64,000 nucleotides of DNA. Source: Fen-1273 sp963837815 (GTDB taxonomy: Bacteria > Bacteroidota > Ignavibacteria > UBA10030 > UBA6906). The notes below the pieces were generated by a model, which did no database searches, had not been told where the DNA came from, and saw nothing but the letters and a program-made list of their open reading frames with translations. The stretch spans positions 62,001-126,000 of the forward strand of contig CAWIOS010000015.1 of NCBI GenBank assembly GCA_963837815.1. Reading direction: 5' to 3'. The position numbers and the translations under genes were made by a program. This document shows positions 16,357 to 25,117 of this stretch, in pieces (the stretch's first letter is position 1; each line of letters starts with the position of its first letter).

Positions 16357-18782
16357 CTCCCGGCCGTCCTCTCTCCAGCCCGGGAGGGGCGCGCCGCTGG
16401 CGCGAACACATGGGTCAGTCCCTCTTTAATTGTGCTCACGGGAATGAGCGTGAGACCCTCCTTCACTTTCGCCGGGATGTCCGTAAGATCCTTTTCGTTC
16501 TCCCGGGGGATCAGGACCTTCGCGATGCCGCTCCTCTGTGCCGCAATGAGCTTTTCGTTGAGCCCGCCGATCGCAAGGACGTCGCCACGGAGCGTGATTT
16601 CGCCTGTCATCGCCACGTCACTCCGCGCCGGCCTGCCGCTGACGACCGAGTAGATTGCCATCGCCATTGTGATCCCCGCGGACGGTCCGTCCTTGGGAAT
16701 CGCGCCTTCCGGAAGATGGATATGGATCTCCTTCCCCCGGGAGAAGCCGGCGGGGATGCCGAGGTCCTTTGCGTTGGAGCGGAGAAAACTCAGCGCCGCC
16801 TGCGCGGATTCCTTCATGACGTCGCCGAGCTGACCCGTGAGTGTGAGTTTCTCGGGGCCGCTCATCAGCGCAACGTCGACGTTGAGGAGTTCCCCTCCCA
16901 CGCTCGTCCATGCAAGGCCGGTCACGGACCCCACCCTGTGTCCTTCCGCCCGCGGCCTGTTTCTGAAGCGCGGAACCCCCAGGTAGTGCTCCACTTTCTG
17001 CGGATCGACGGAGAACAGCTGCGCACGTTTTCCGGTTGTTCTTCCCTTTTTGTTCTGCTTCGCGAGAACGATGTCCTTTGCGACCTTCCTGCAGAGCGAC
17101 GCGATTTCCCGTTCGAGATTGCGCACGCCCGCTTCGCGCGTGTATCCCGTGATAACGGTGTCGATTGCGTCATCGGTGATCCCGATGGACATCCCCGCGA
17201 TCCCGTGTTCCTCGAGCTGGCGGGGAATGATGTGACGCCGCGCGATTTCCCTCTTGTCGTGCTGCAGGTATCCCGCGAGTTCGATGATTTCCATCCTGTC
17301 CTGCAGGGGGAGCGGGATGGCATAGCGGACGTTCGCGGTTGTTATGAACATGACCCGTGAGAGGTCGTAGTCGATGTCAAGGTAGTGATCGTTGAACGCA
17401 ACGTTCTGTTCTGGATCGAGAACCTCGAGCATTGCCGAGGAGGGATCCCCCCGGAAGTCCATGCTCATCTTGTCCACCTCGTCGAGAAGCATCACGGGGT
17501 TGACAACGCCGGCCCGCTTCATCGACTGGATGATCTTACCGGGCATGGAGCCGATGTACGTCCTGCGGTGCCCCCGTATCTCCGCTTCGTCCCGTACTCC
17601 CCCGAGAGAGATTCGCACGAGCTTCCTGCCGAGGGCACGCGCGATCGATTTTGCAAGGGATGTCTTCCCCACTCCGGGGGGACCGACGAAACAGAGGATC
17701 TGCCCCTTCATTTCCGTAACAAGGTTGAGGACCGCGATGTGCTCCAGGATCCTCTCCTTAGGCTTTTCAAGGCCAAAGTGATCCTCGTCGAGGATCTTTT
17801 TTACGTGATCGATGCTGAGGTTGTCCCTCGTCCGTTTGTGCCAGGGGACGCTCACCATCCAGTCCAGGTAGCTCCGGATGACCGTCGATTCCGGCGAGAG
17901 CGGCGGGGTCTTTTTCAGCTTCGCGAACTCTTCGAGCGCTTTCTCCTCGGCCGTCTTCGGCAGCTTCGCCTTCCGAATGTCATCCCGTAGCTTCGCGAGC
18001 TCCGGCGATCCTTCCTCGTCCCCGAGCTCGTCCTGCAGTATTCTGATCTGCTCCTGAATGAAGAACTTCCTCTGCGACCGGGCGATGTTGTCGTGGACCT
18101 TCGTATCGATCTCTTTCTCGATCTTGAGGACGTCGTTTTCGGAGTTCAGGATCCGGATCAGCTCGTGAAGCTGGTCGCGCATTCCGTGGAGCTCCAGGAC
18201 CTTTTGCTTGACGTCGACGCTCTGGAGGATGTTGGAGGCGATATAAAAGACCCTTCGCTGGGCATCGTGCGTATTTTCAAAGGCCACGAGAACTTCGCTC
18301 GGGACGTTCCTGTTGAGGTGGACGTACTCCGCGAAAAGGCTCGAGGTATGGCGCAGGAGCGCGTCAAGCTCGGAATCCAGTTCCCCGCCCCCGGGGCCGA
18401 TCGTGAGGTCGGCCTCAAGGTACCTGGTGTTGGGGATGAACGCCTGGACGGATGCCTGCACGATCCCGTCGACGAGGATCTTCATGAGGCCGTTCGGCAA
18501 CTTCAGGATCTGGATGATCTTCGCAATCGTCCCGTCGTGGTAAATGTCGTTCTCCCCGGGCTCCTCGGTCACCGAGTTCCTCTGCGCCGCGAGGAAGATG
18601 TACTTCTCCCGCTCCAGCGCCTCGTTCACCGCCTTGAGCGACGATTCCCTTCCCACGAGAACCGGAAATATCATGTATGGGAAAACGACAACGTCGCGGA
18701 GAGGCAATACCGGAAGGCGTGAAGGGAGCCCGCTGTGGCGGTCGGTGCCTCGGTGAGTTTCAGCGGATGGTTCCTGGGACAT
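16353..18782 (-). CDS. lon: ATP-dependent Lon protease
   Basis: Hexameric AAA+ protease that removes damaged and regulatory proteins in the cytosol. The 809 residues from the ATG at 18782 contain the LON substrate domain (PVLPLRDVVVFPYMIFP), a coiled-coil region, Walker A GPPGVGKTSLAK, Walker B MLLDEVDKM, and the protease domain with catalytic Ser in PKDGPSAGITMA and Lys in GGLNEKLIAAQR. A longer reading frame reaches 18881, but that extension would overlap the -35 box, so 18782 is the sensible start even though no strong ribosome site precedes it. The promoter and a palindrome lie upstream; the stop overlaps dnaX. Confidence 0.96.
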   Translation of the reverse strand: MSQEPSAETHRGTDRHSGLPSRLPVLPLRDVVVFPYMIFPVLVGRESSLKAVNEALEREKYIFLAAQRNSVTEEPGENDIYHDGTIAKIIQILKLPNGLMKILVDGIVQASVQAFIPNTRYLEADLTIGPGGGELDSELDALLRHTSSLFAEYVHLNRNVPSEVLVAFENTHDAQRRVFYIASNILQSVDVKQKVLELHGMRDQLHELIRILNSENDVLKIEKEIDTKVHDNIARSQRKFFIQEQIRILQDELGDEEGSPELAKLRDDIRKAKLPKTAEEKALEEFAKLKKTPPLSPESTVIRSYLDWMVSVPWHKRTRDNLSIDHVKKILDEDHFGLEKPKERILEHIAVLNLVTEMKGQILCFVGPPGVGKTSLAKSIARALGRKLVRISLGGVRDEAEIRGHRRTYIGSMPGKIIQSMKRAGVVNPVMLLDEVDKMSMDFRGDPSSAMLEVLDPEQNVAFNDHYLDIDYDLSRVMFITTANVRYAIPLPLQDRMEIIELAGYLQHDKREIARRHIIPRQLEEHGIAGMSIGITDDAIDTVITGYTREAGVRNLEREIASLCRKVAKDIVLAKQNKKGRTTGKRAQLFSVDPQKVEHYLGVPRFRNRPRAEGHRVGSVTGLAWTSVGGELLNVDVALMSGPEKLTLTGQLGDVMKESAQAALSFLRSNAKDLGIPAGFSRGKEIHIHLPEGAIPKDGPSAGITMAMAIYSVVSGRPARSDVAMTGEITLRGDVLAIGGLNEKLIAAQRSGIAKVLIPRENEKDLTDIPAKVKEGLTLIPVSTIKEGLTHVFAPAARPSRAGERTAGR

Positions 18783-18814
18783 GTCCACATTCGACGCAGG
18801 GTGAGAAGACACAA

Positions 18815-18837
18815 AAAGGTGTCGAATCGACACCTTT
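18815..18837. promoter_or_regulatory. Perfect 11-1-11 palindrome in the lon leader (putative operator)
   Basis: AAAGGTGTCGA (18815-18825) and TCGACACCTTT (18827-18837) form a perfect inverted repeat around one base (18826). It spans about +9 to +31 from the predicted lon transcription start, an ideal position for a repressor. It does not match CIRCE, HAIR or CtsR sites as I know them. Confidence 0.65.
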
Positions 18838-18852
18838 GGCGGTATGTACTGA

Positions 18853-18881
18853 AATATACCAACAGCGGGGGCGTTTGTCAA
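18853..18881 (-). promoter_or_regulatory. Consensus sigma70 promoter for lon
   Basis: On the minus strand TTGACA (18876-18881) is a perfect -35, followed after exactly 17 bases by TATATT (18853-18858). Transcription should start near 18846, about 64 bases before the lon ATG. It would read lon and dnaX. Confidence 0.8.
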
Positions 18882-18952
18882 GGAACGCTCAACGCAAGGG
18901 GGAACGCGTCAGCAGATGGAGTGAGAGGGGGGAAAGATCGCGGGCGCGCCGT

Positions 18953-19825
18953 TCACCATGCACCAGGAACATCCGCTTCGGCGAGATGCGCCATGAGGTG
19001 TTCGCTGTTCATGGGCGCGACAGCCACGCAAAGGGTCCGGCCCCTGACCCAGAGAACGACGGCGGCGCCGTCGGGGGCGGTGCAGCAATGCCACCCGGTG
19101 CGGTCAAGATCGCTTCGCACTTCACGGGAAACATGGAGCGTGTCCCCGTTCATCACCGATTCACGACACGCCTGGTACAGATAGATGTATTGAAGCCCGT
19201 GCTTGTAGAGCACGTGGGCAAGGCGCATGCCATGATAGTCGTTGATGCTCCCGCCGACGAGCGTGCACTCCTTCATCGCAGGAATGAAAACGGGGAACCC
19301 GGTCTTCCCCCTGAAAAACGACCGCACGTTCTCCGGACAATCGGACATGACCTGCGGCACGATTGTTCCCTTGAGCACCGCTTCGTAGTTGGAGGCGGAC
19401 TGGCGCACGATGTCGTTTCCCGAAACGAATCCTGCGGCCTCCGCGCCGACGGGCGGAGCATGGCGCGAAAAGAGTATGATGAGTACGGCAAGCGACAGGA
19501 GACCCGCAAGAACGGGGACAACGCGCGGCCGGCGGAAGACCCCTGCGATCGAGCGGCCCGAGCCGGAAGGGAGACGGCCCTCGCTCTGCAGTGTGCATGC
19601 GAGGATTGAGGCAAGAACCCCGTCGGGGACCTTCGCCGGCTGAATGCGAGCGCGAATCAGCGCGGCAAGGCTCCGTTCCTCCTCGTAGTCGTGCCGGCAC
19701 GGGGGACAGAGCCGCGCGTGCTCATCGAATAACGCCTGATCCTTCCCGGAGAGCCGACCGTCAACGGCGGGGGTGATACAATGACTGAATTCTCTGCAAT
19801 TCACTGGCGGGCTTTCATCCTGCAC
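18953..19825 (-). CDS. Membrane-anchored zinc-finger anti-sigma factor
   Basis: Read from the GTG at 19825 (GGGGAAGGGG just upstream) it has 290 residues. The N-terminus has the zinc-binding anti-sigma motif H-x3-C-x2-C (FDEHARLCPPCRHDY, H36/C40/C43), a basic linker, one membrane helix (about 102-120) and an extracytoplasmic domain with several Cys (CPENVRSFF, ECTLVG, GWHCC). It should hold the ECF sigma factor encoded just upstream (17-base gap) inactive until a stress releases it. A second GTG at 19804 is possible. The C-terminal half resembles nothing I can name. Confidence 0.82.
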   Translation of the reverse strand: MQDESPPVNCREFSHCITPAVDGRLSGKDQALFDEHARLCPPCRHDYEEERSLAALIRARIQPAKVPDGVLASILACTLQSEGRLPSGSGRSIAGVFRRPRVVPVLAGLLSLAVLIILFSRHAPPVGAEAAGFVSGNDIVRQSASNYEAVLKGTIVPQVMSDCPENVRSFFRGKTGFPVFIPAMKECTLVGGSINDYHGMRLAHVLYKHGLQYIYLYQACRESVMNGDTLHVSREVRSDLDRTGWHCCTAPDGAAVVLWVRGRTLCVAVAPMNSEHLMAHLAEADVPGAW

Positions 19826-19842
19826 ACTCCCCTTCCCCGCAA

Positions 19843-20412
19843 TTACTGTTCCTGAACAAGGCCGCGCTGACGTGCATATTCCGTAAGCCGGCCACGGAGG
19901 AGCTTTCTTCCGCGGTGGAGCCGCGAACGGACCGTCCCGAGAGGACATTCCATGAACGCGGCCACTTCTTCGTACGTCAACGCCTCGATGTCGCAGAGGA
20001 TGACGACGGTCCGGAATTCGTCGGGCAGCGACGCGATGGCGTCGGTGAGCTCATCGTCGAGAAGGTTGCCGAACATCGATTCCTGCAGGTCATTCTGATC
20101 GGCCGTCCCTTCGCCGCCGGGCGTGTACAGACTCTTGACGTCGTCGTACTCGACCTTGTCGGGCTCCCGTACTTCCTTACGGTACCTGTTGATGTACGAA
20201 TTCTTCAAGATTCTGAACAACCATGCGCGGATGTTGGTTCCCTGCTCGTAGGAGTCCCAGAAGCGGTAGGCTTTGAGGTAGGTTTCCTGCACCAGGTCGT
20301 CGGCGTCGGCGGGGTTGTTTGTCATACGGAGGGCGTAGTTGTAAAGAAGATCCGTATGCGGAAGTGCCTCACGTTCAAAGGACCGCTGCCTTTCGCTCGG
20401 TTGCGTCTTCAT
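19843..20412 (-). CDS. ECF-family (RpoE-like) RNA polymerase sigma factor
   Basis: 189 residues with sigma region 2 (about 20-90: ADDLVQETYLKAYRFWDSYEQGTNIRAWLF) and region 4 (about 125-180: ALTYEEVAAFMECPLGTVRSRLHRGRKLL), and neither region 1.1 nor region 3, so it is an ECF sigma. The region-4 stretch with CPLGTVRSRLHRGR is typical of the ECF groups controlled by zinc anti-sigma factors, and such a gene follows 17 bases downstream. GCGGAA precedes the ATG. An E. coli sigmaE-like promoter and an inverted repeat lie upstream, suggesting autoregulation. Confidence 0.93.
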   Translation of the reverse strand: MKTQPSERQRSFEREALPHTDLLYNYALRMTNNPADADDLVQETYLKAYRFWDSYEQGTNIRAWLFRILKNSYINRYRKEVREPDKVEYDDVKSLYTPGGEGTADQNDLQESMFGNLLDDELTDAIASLPDEFRTVVILCDIEALTYEEVAAFMECPLGTVRSRLHRGRKLLRGRLTEYARQRGLVQEQ

Positions 20413-20462
20413 CGGATTCCGCCGGTCGACTTTGAATATTGTGAGAACGGTTTGCAGGATCT

Positions 20463-20477
20463 AAAGTGCGACACTTT
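20463..20477. promoter_or_regulatory. Inverted repeat upstream of the ECF sigma gene
   Basis: AAAGTG (20463-20468), spacer CGA, CACTTT (20472-20477) is a perfect 6-3-6 inverted repeat lying at the predicted transcription start. On the minus strand it reads AAAGTGTCG, close to the half-site AAAGGTGTCG of the lon palindrome, so the two may bind related regulators. Confidence 0.4.
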
Positions 20478-20481
20478 CAGT

Positions 20482-20509
20482 CCAGATTCAACACAGAGGT
20501 GACACTTCC
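20482..20509 (-). promoter_or_regulatory. Candidate ECF-type promoter of the sigma/anti-sigma operon
   Basis: On the minus strand GGAAGTG (20503-20509) and TCTGG (20482-20486) are 16 bases apart. E. coli sigmaE promoters read GGAACTT-N16-TCTGA, so the match is five of seven and four of five. No comparable sigma70 promoter is visible in this gap. Confidence 0.38.
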
Positions 20510-20511
20510 CG

Positions 20512-21717
20512 CTACGAGTGGACGGCAGGGGTGAAGTGAATCTGCAGGATGTCCATGACGCTGGAGAGCGGAACGACGGCGTCAAGAGAAATGTGCGAGG
20601 CGCCAAGGCGCCTTCCGCTCCCGTCGACTTCCTCCAGCGCACCGTGAAAACTGAGATCCCCGATCTCGGCGCACCGCACGGCCGGCGCTTCCTCTTTCGA
20701 TCTCCTCTTGTGAAGGGGGGGATCATACATCAGCGCAACGTCCGTCCGGGCCGACCACCCCCCAGATCCGTTGTGAAGCTCGACACCCCGAATGATGATG
20801 TCATAAACCATCCTCCCGTTTGGTAGAAGCTGCCTGTACCAGTCCATTTCGGTGTCCTGGTACGATCCGTTTCCAATGGCGCGGATCGCCGTGAGAAGAG
20901 CAATGTAATTCAGTTTCCGTATGAAGAGCTTGTCGGGATCGCCCGGCCAGTGCCCGGATTCAATAAGGACCGTGCTTGTCCCCCACGATTGCATGCCGTC
21001 ACCGAATGCGCGCGGTTCGAATGCGTCGTCGTACGTCGCGATGTGGCCGCCGATGAACTGGCTTAGCGCACGCGTGATGAGGGCCGCAATTCTCATTGCA
21101 CGGAGCCTCACGGGCGGCGTCGACCGCTTTTCATCGAGCGCGGGCGCAAGAAGTGAGAGCGCGGCAACCTTGGGCGTCACACCGACGGAGGACAGCCCCT
21201 GATCGTGGAGGTTGAACCCGTAAGAAGGCTTGAGCCTCCGCTGCGCCTCGCGAAGGATGCGCGCTTCCGGGGTGATGAGTTCGCGCGCGTCCCTGTTCAT
21301 ATCGATCTGCACCGATGTATGACGTTGGATGCGTTCGGCTCCGTCGGGGTTTAACATCGGGATGACGAAAATGGTCGTCTGTTCGAGCATTTCCGAGACC
21401 CAGCTTTCCTTTCCCTGGTCCTCGACGAGCATGTTAAACACGTCCATGAGCGCGAGCGTGGCGGTCGATTCATCGCCGTGCATCTGCGACCAGAGGAGGA
21501 TCTTCTTCTGGCCCCGGCCGAACGACACCTGGTAGATGCTCCGCCCCTCGACCGACTTCCCTATCTCGTTCATGGAAAGAAGCTCGTTCCCGCGGCTGAC
21601 AAGCTCTCTCATCTCTGCAACGATTTCCCTGTGGCGGCAGTTAGCGGGACGGAGATAGAAGATTCTGTATTGTTCGTACGTCGAAAACAGGTGCGTTGCA
21701 AGAGCATTGGGAGTCAT
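20512..21717 (-). CDS. M14-family zinc carboxypeptidase
   Basis: From the ATG at 21717, four bases after the DUF4175 stop, the protein has 401 residues. The zinc ligands are QMHGDES (H80, E83) and NLHDQG (H171); MLNPDGAER (121-129) and NRD (141-143) form the substrate-binding wall, and TVLIESGHW provides catalytic Glu (E253). It should hydrolyse a C-terminal residue from a peptide or an amide in a wall peptide. No signal peptide is present, which is odd for a wall-acting enzyme, so the substrate may be cytosolic. It is the last gene of the DUF4159-DUF4175-M14 run. Confidence 0.85.
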   Translation of the reverse strand: MTPNALATHLFSTYEQYRIFYLRPANCRHREIVAEMRELVSRGNELLSMNEIGKSVEGRSIYQVSFGRGQKKILLWSQMHGDESTATLALMDVFNMLVEDQGKESWVSEMLEQTTIFVIPMLNPDGAERIQRHTSVQIDMNRDARELITPEARILREAQRRLKPSYGFNLHDQGLSSVGVTPKVAALSLLAPALDEKRSTPPVRLRAMRIAALITRALSQFIGGHIATYDDAFEPRAFGDGMQSWGTSTVLIESGHWPGDPDKLFIRKLNYIALLTAIRAIGNGSYQDTEMDWYRQLLPNGRMVYDIIIRGVELHNGSGGWSARTDVALMYDPPLHKRRSKEEAPAVRCAEIGDLSFHGALEEVDGSGRRLGASHISLDAVVPLSSVMDILQIHFTPAVHS

Positions 21718-21721
21718 GTGC

Positions 21722-24700
21722 TCATCGGTTGTGAGATTCGAGTTGTTCCAGGATTTCAAAATACCGCCGTATGAGATCCTCGTATTCCCGCGCATACCCC
21801 TCTTCCAGCGCCTTCTGCATGTCTCTGCGAAGCCTGTCCTTCTCCTGCCCCGCCGTAAGCATGAGCGACGCCGGGCTCTCCCGCGTGACGTCCTGTCCCG
21901 CAGTCGATGTCCGCTTCTTCTCAAAGTCTCGTTCCCTCGTCGCGCGCTGCGCATCGAGGAGCCGCGAAAGGATCCTGTCTTCCTTCCGGACGGTTTCCGG
22001 ATTGACGTTCCCCGACGACATGTCGGTCTCCACCTCCGCCATCTCCCGGGCAACCTGGTTGAGATCCCCCATGAGCTTTTTCAGGTCGCCGACCGACGCC
22101 GCTTCGCGCGCGAGCTGCTCAAGCGATTTCCTCACCATCCCCTGCTCGCCTGCAAGACGTGACATCTCGGCGGCCTGCTCGGGCGTCATTCCCCCCAGGT
22201 TCCGGGAGGCATCGTTGATCCCGCCCTGCTGCCGGGAGAGCCTCTGGAGCCGCTGCATGAGCCCCGCCATCCCCATACCCTGGCCGCCCCCCTGTTGCAT
22301 CGCATTCATCGAATCTTCAACCCTTTCCGCGGCCTCGTTCAGCGACGCCATGGCGTCTGTCTGCTGCTGCGACGCCGTCGAGCGGTTCCGCTGCCGGAGG
22401 GAGCGCATGGCGTCGTTCATGCTGCGCATGGCGTCCCCGATCGATTTGCCCATTTCCGGCGTCACGCCGAACGTCCGCTGCGAAAGCCCTGCGAGTTCCT
22501 CCGCCACCGTGCCGAGATCGCGCATTGCTTCCATCTGGGCCTCTTCGTTGTCACGAAACCTCCGGCTGTTCGGCTCGAGACTCTCCGACTCGTCCTTGAG
22601 TGTCTCTTCTCTCTTTGAAAGGTCCAGCAGATCACGGAGCGACCTGCGCATCGCGTTCAGCACCTGGCGCTGCTGGTTCTGACGCATCTCCCTTTGCATG
22701 CTCCTGAGATGTTCGCCGAGCTTCCCCATCGATGCAACGGCCTGCTGCTGCTTGCGTGACGCTTCCCCGGGCTGCATCTGCTCCATGTCGTGGGAGATCG
22801 ATTCCATGGTGCGGCCGAGGCTGTCCTGCGCCATCTCCTCGCGCGCGTGTTCGAGCTCGGAAAGGGGCATTTCGGCGGGGAAGTCTTCCATTTTCTTCTG
22901 CAGGTCTCCCATCTGCGCGCCCAGATCCCGGAGGTGCTCCTGCACTTCTTTTTGTTCCTTCGTGAGCTGTTCCATCCTGTCCCTGTCGCCGGCGGTAGTC
23001 TTCCCCGTGTTTTCCTTCAACGCTTCCTGCTGCTTCATCATCTGATCGGTCCGCCGCACGGCCTCGTCGATCTTCTGCTCGATCTGAATCCTTTTTAGAA
23101 GATTCATCGTCCGTTCGATGCTCTTCCGGAATGTCTCTTCGGAGAAGCTGAACTGCTGCATCGCCTGCCGCAGCGCGTCGGGGCTCATCTGCTGCATTGC
23201 CTGCTGAAGCTGTTTCATCGCCTCGGCGAATTCCGGCGACGACAACTGGTCCATCATGTGCTGCAGTTCCTGGTATTTCTCGAGCGTCTCCGGGGAGAGG
23301 ACCCGGTTCTTCGACATCTCGTCGACCATCCTGTCCACCGCAGCGCGGACAGAATCCATTTTCGCCTTTACCTCGCCGTAATTCTTCAGGAGTTCCTCCG
23401 CCTTCCGGCGGTCCTGCCACTCCAGCTTGTCGGCGGACGAACGGAGCGACTGCGTCAGCTCTTCCATCTCTTTGCGCGCTTCCTGTGCCTGCTGCAAGGC
23501 GTCCTGCATTCCCCCGATGCTGGCCTCGTGTCCCCTGTCGGCCTGAGCAAACACCTCGTCCATGGAGGGGAACCGGAGGGCGTAGATTTCGCTTATCGCG
23601 GATTTGGGACCCGAGATGACGTCGTTGTCAAATACTTCGACGTAGAAGCTGATCACGTCTTCCGGCACAAGGTGGAGCCCCGCGATGGACCAGCGGTAGG
23701 GAACGAGGGCCTCAAGCGTTCCGGACGGCGGCACCGGGAGCGGCACGTATGTAAATTCCTTCGCGGGCTTTTCGTACTTTGATTGCACGAGCTTGTAGGC
23801 AAGCCGCAGGCGGCTGAAGCCGTAGTCGTCGGTGATCTTCGCAAGGAGAGTGACGGGCGTTGTATCCGTGACGTCAAGATTCTCCGATGGGGAGAGAAGC
23901 GTGATGCCGGGGGACGCGTCGGGAACAATCCTGAGCGTGTACTCTACGGGATCGACGCTCCCGGTCCCGGCGCTGTCCCTGAGGCCGATGTGGTAGGTGC
24001 GCTCTTTCATGAGGACCAGCGCGGCATGCGCGCGGCTTCCCGCGATCCCGAGCGGGAGGACCGTACTGTCGCTGAATGCGATCTCGCCCGATTTCAGCGC
24101 TTTGCTCACATTGATGTCGAACCGGATCGTCGCTCCCCTGAGGGCTGCGACGTCTCCGACGTTGTCATCCTGCATGCGCACCGGGAGTCTGCTGTACGCG
24201 GGCGGGACCACGGTGACACGCAGCAACCGGATGAGCGGCCGGTCGATGACCGTGAGTGTGTAGTCTTCACTCCTGATGCCGCGCGCATGGACGTAATACT
24301 CCGTCGTTTCCGTCACCGGGGGAAACTGATGGTGGTATTCCCCCGCCCCGTCCGCCCTGAGCATTACCTCCTCGTACGCAATGTCTCCCCGCCTGCGGAA
24401 GGCAATTGAGACGTCGCCGGGGTTCTCACCCGTGACTCGCACGCGGACAGGGATGGTCTCTCCCTTGATGATTTCGCGCGAACCGGGCTCGACATTGAAC
24501 CGGAAAGGGAGAGCCACCGCATATGCTTCGTTGAAATGCAGGAGACGGTCCGCGGCGCCGAAAAAGGCCGTCGGGAAAAGCGCAAAGAGCACTATGCAGG
24601 AGAGAAACGCAGCCGCGAGGATACGGCCCGTGAGGGGGGTGCCCGCCCGGTTGACCGCCGACGTAAAATCGATCCCCTCACAATCCTCGCATAGGTCGGT

Positions 24701-25108
24701 GAGTGCGGCGTCGATAAGGTCTTCCGAGTAAATGCGCCGGGCGTCCACTTCCGTCAGAAGCTGAAGGGCGTTTACAAGCCTGTCGTTGACGCGTACGATG
24801 CGGTGCCCCACGACGCCGGCGGTCTCGAGGTCGCTCTCACCGGGGAGGATTCCGACAAGCCGGCCGAGAGGCCGGCCGATCCTCCGGAGGAAAAGCGCGA
24901 GCGCCAGGAGAACGAGAGTCCAGAAGAGGACCGTCCGCCCCACCACACTGAAATTGAAGATCTCTTCCCCGATGAGTGCGAGGAGGACCGCGCTTAGAAA
25001 CAGTGCGCCGGAGAATGCGGCGCCGTGGATGACGGCAGCAGTGTTCTGCTTCCGGCGCACCGCCGCAAGGCGTCCATGCATTTCGGTATATACGCCGGTT
25101 GTGTCCAC
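21722..25108 (-). CDS. DUF4175-family large membrane protein with long coiled coil
   Basis: 1128 residues from a GTG with AGGGGG about seven bases upstream. Two membrane helices near the N-terminus (about 25-47 and 56-74) and a third near 148-168 are followed by a beta-rich extracytoplasmic part (about 190-500: FNVEPGSREIIKGETIPVRVRVTGENPGD and similar Ig-like strands) and then some 600 residues of Gln/Glu/Met-rich helix (QQAMQQMSPDALRQAMQQF, many EEMAQ/MEQL repeats). This is the layout of DUF4175. The function is unknown; the coiled coil suggests an envelope scaffold. It lies nine bases after the DUF4159 gene. Confidence 0.8.
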   Translation of the reverse strand: MDTTGVYTEMHGRLAAVRRKQNTAAVIHGAAFSGALFLSAVLLALIGEEIFNFSVVGRTVLFWTLVLLALALFLRRIGRPLGRLVGILPGESDLETAGVVGHRIVRVNDRLVNALQLLTEVDARRIYSEDLIDAALTDLCEDCEGIDFTSAVNRAGTPLTGRILAAAFLSCIVLFALFPTAFFGAADRLLHFNEAYAVALPFRFNVEPGSREIIKGETIPVRVRVTGENPGDVSIAFRRRGDIAYEEVMLRADGAGEYHHQFPPVTETTEYYVHARGIRSEDYTLTVIDRPLIRLLRVTVVPPAYSRLPVRMQDDNVGDVAALRGATIRFDINVSKALKSGEIAFSDSTVLPLGIAGSRAHAALVLMKERTYHIGLRDSAGTGSVDPVEYTLRIVPDASPGITLLSPSENLDVTDTTPVTLLAKITDDYGFSRLRLAYKLVQSKYEKPAKEFTYVPLPVPPSGTLEALVPYRWSIAGLHLVPEDVISFYVEVFDNDVISGPKSAISEIYALRFPSMDEVFAQADRGHEASIGGMQDALQQAQEARKEMEELTQSLRSSADKLEWQDRRKAEELLKNYGEVKAKMDSVRAAVDRMVDEMSKNRVLSPETLEKYQELQHMMDQLSSPEFAEAMKQLQQAMQQMSPDALRQAMQQFSFSEETFRKSIERTMNLLKRIQIEQKIDEAVRRTDQMMKQQEALKENTGKTTAGDRDRMEQLTKEQKEVQEHLRDLGAQMGDLQKKMEDFPAEMPLSELEHAREEMAQDSLGRTMESISHDMEQMQPGEASRKQQQAVASMGKLGEHLRSMQREMRQNQQRQVLNAMRRSLRDLLDLSKREETLKDESESLEPNSRRFRDNEEAQMEAMRDLGTVAEELAGLSQRTFGVTPEMGKSIGDAMRSMNDAMRSLRQRNRSTASQQQTDAMASLNEAAERVEDSMNAMQQGGGQGMGMAGLMQRLQRLSRQQGGINDASRNLGGMTPEQAAEMSRLAGEQGMVRKSLEQLAREAASVGDLKKLMGDLNQVAREMAEVETDMSSGNVNPETVRKEDRILSRLLDAQRATRERDFEKKRTSTAGQDVTRESPASLMLTAGQEKDRLRRDMQKALEEGYAREYEDLIRRYFEILEQLESHNR

Positions 25109-25117
25109 ATCGTCCCC

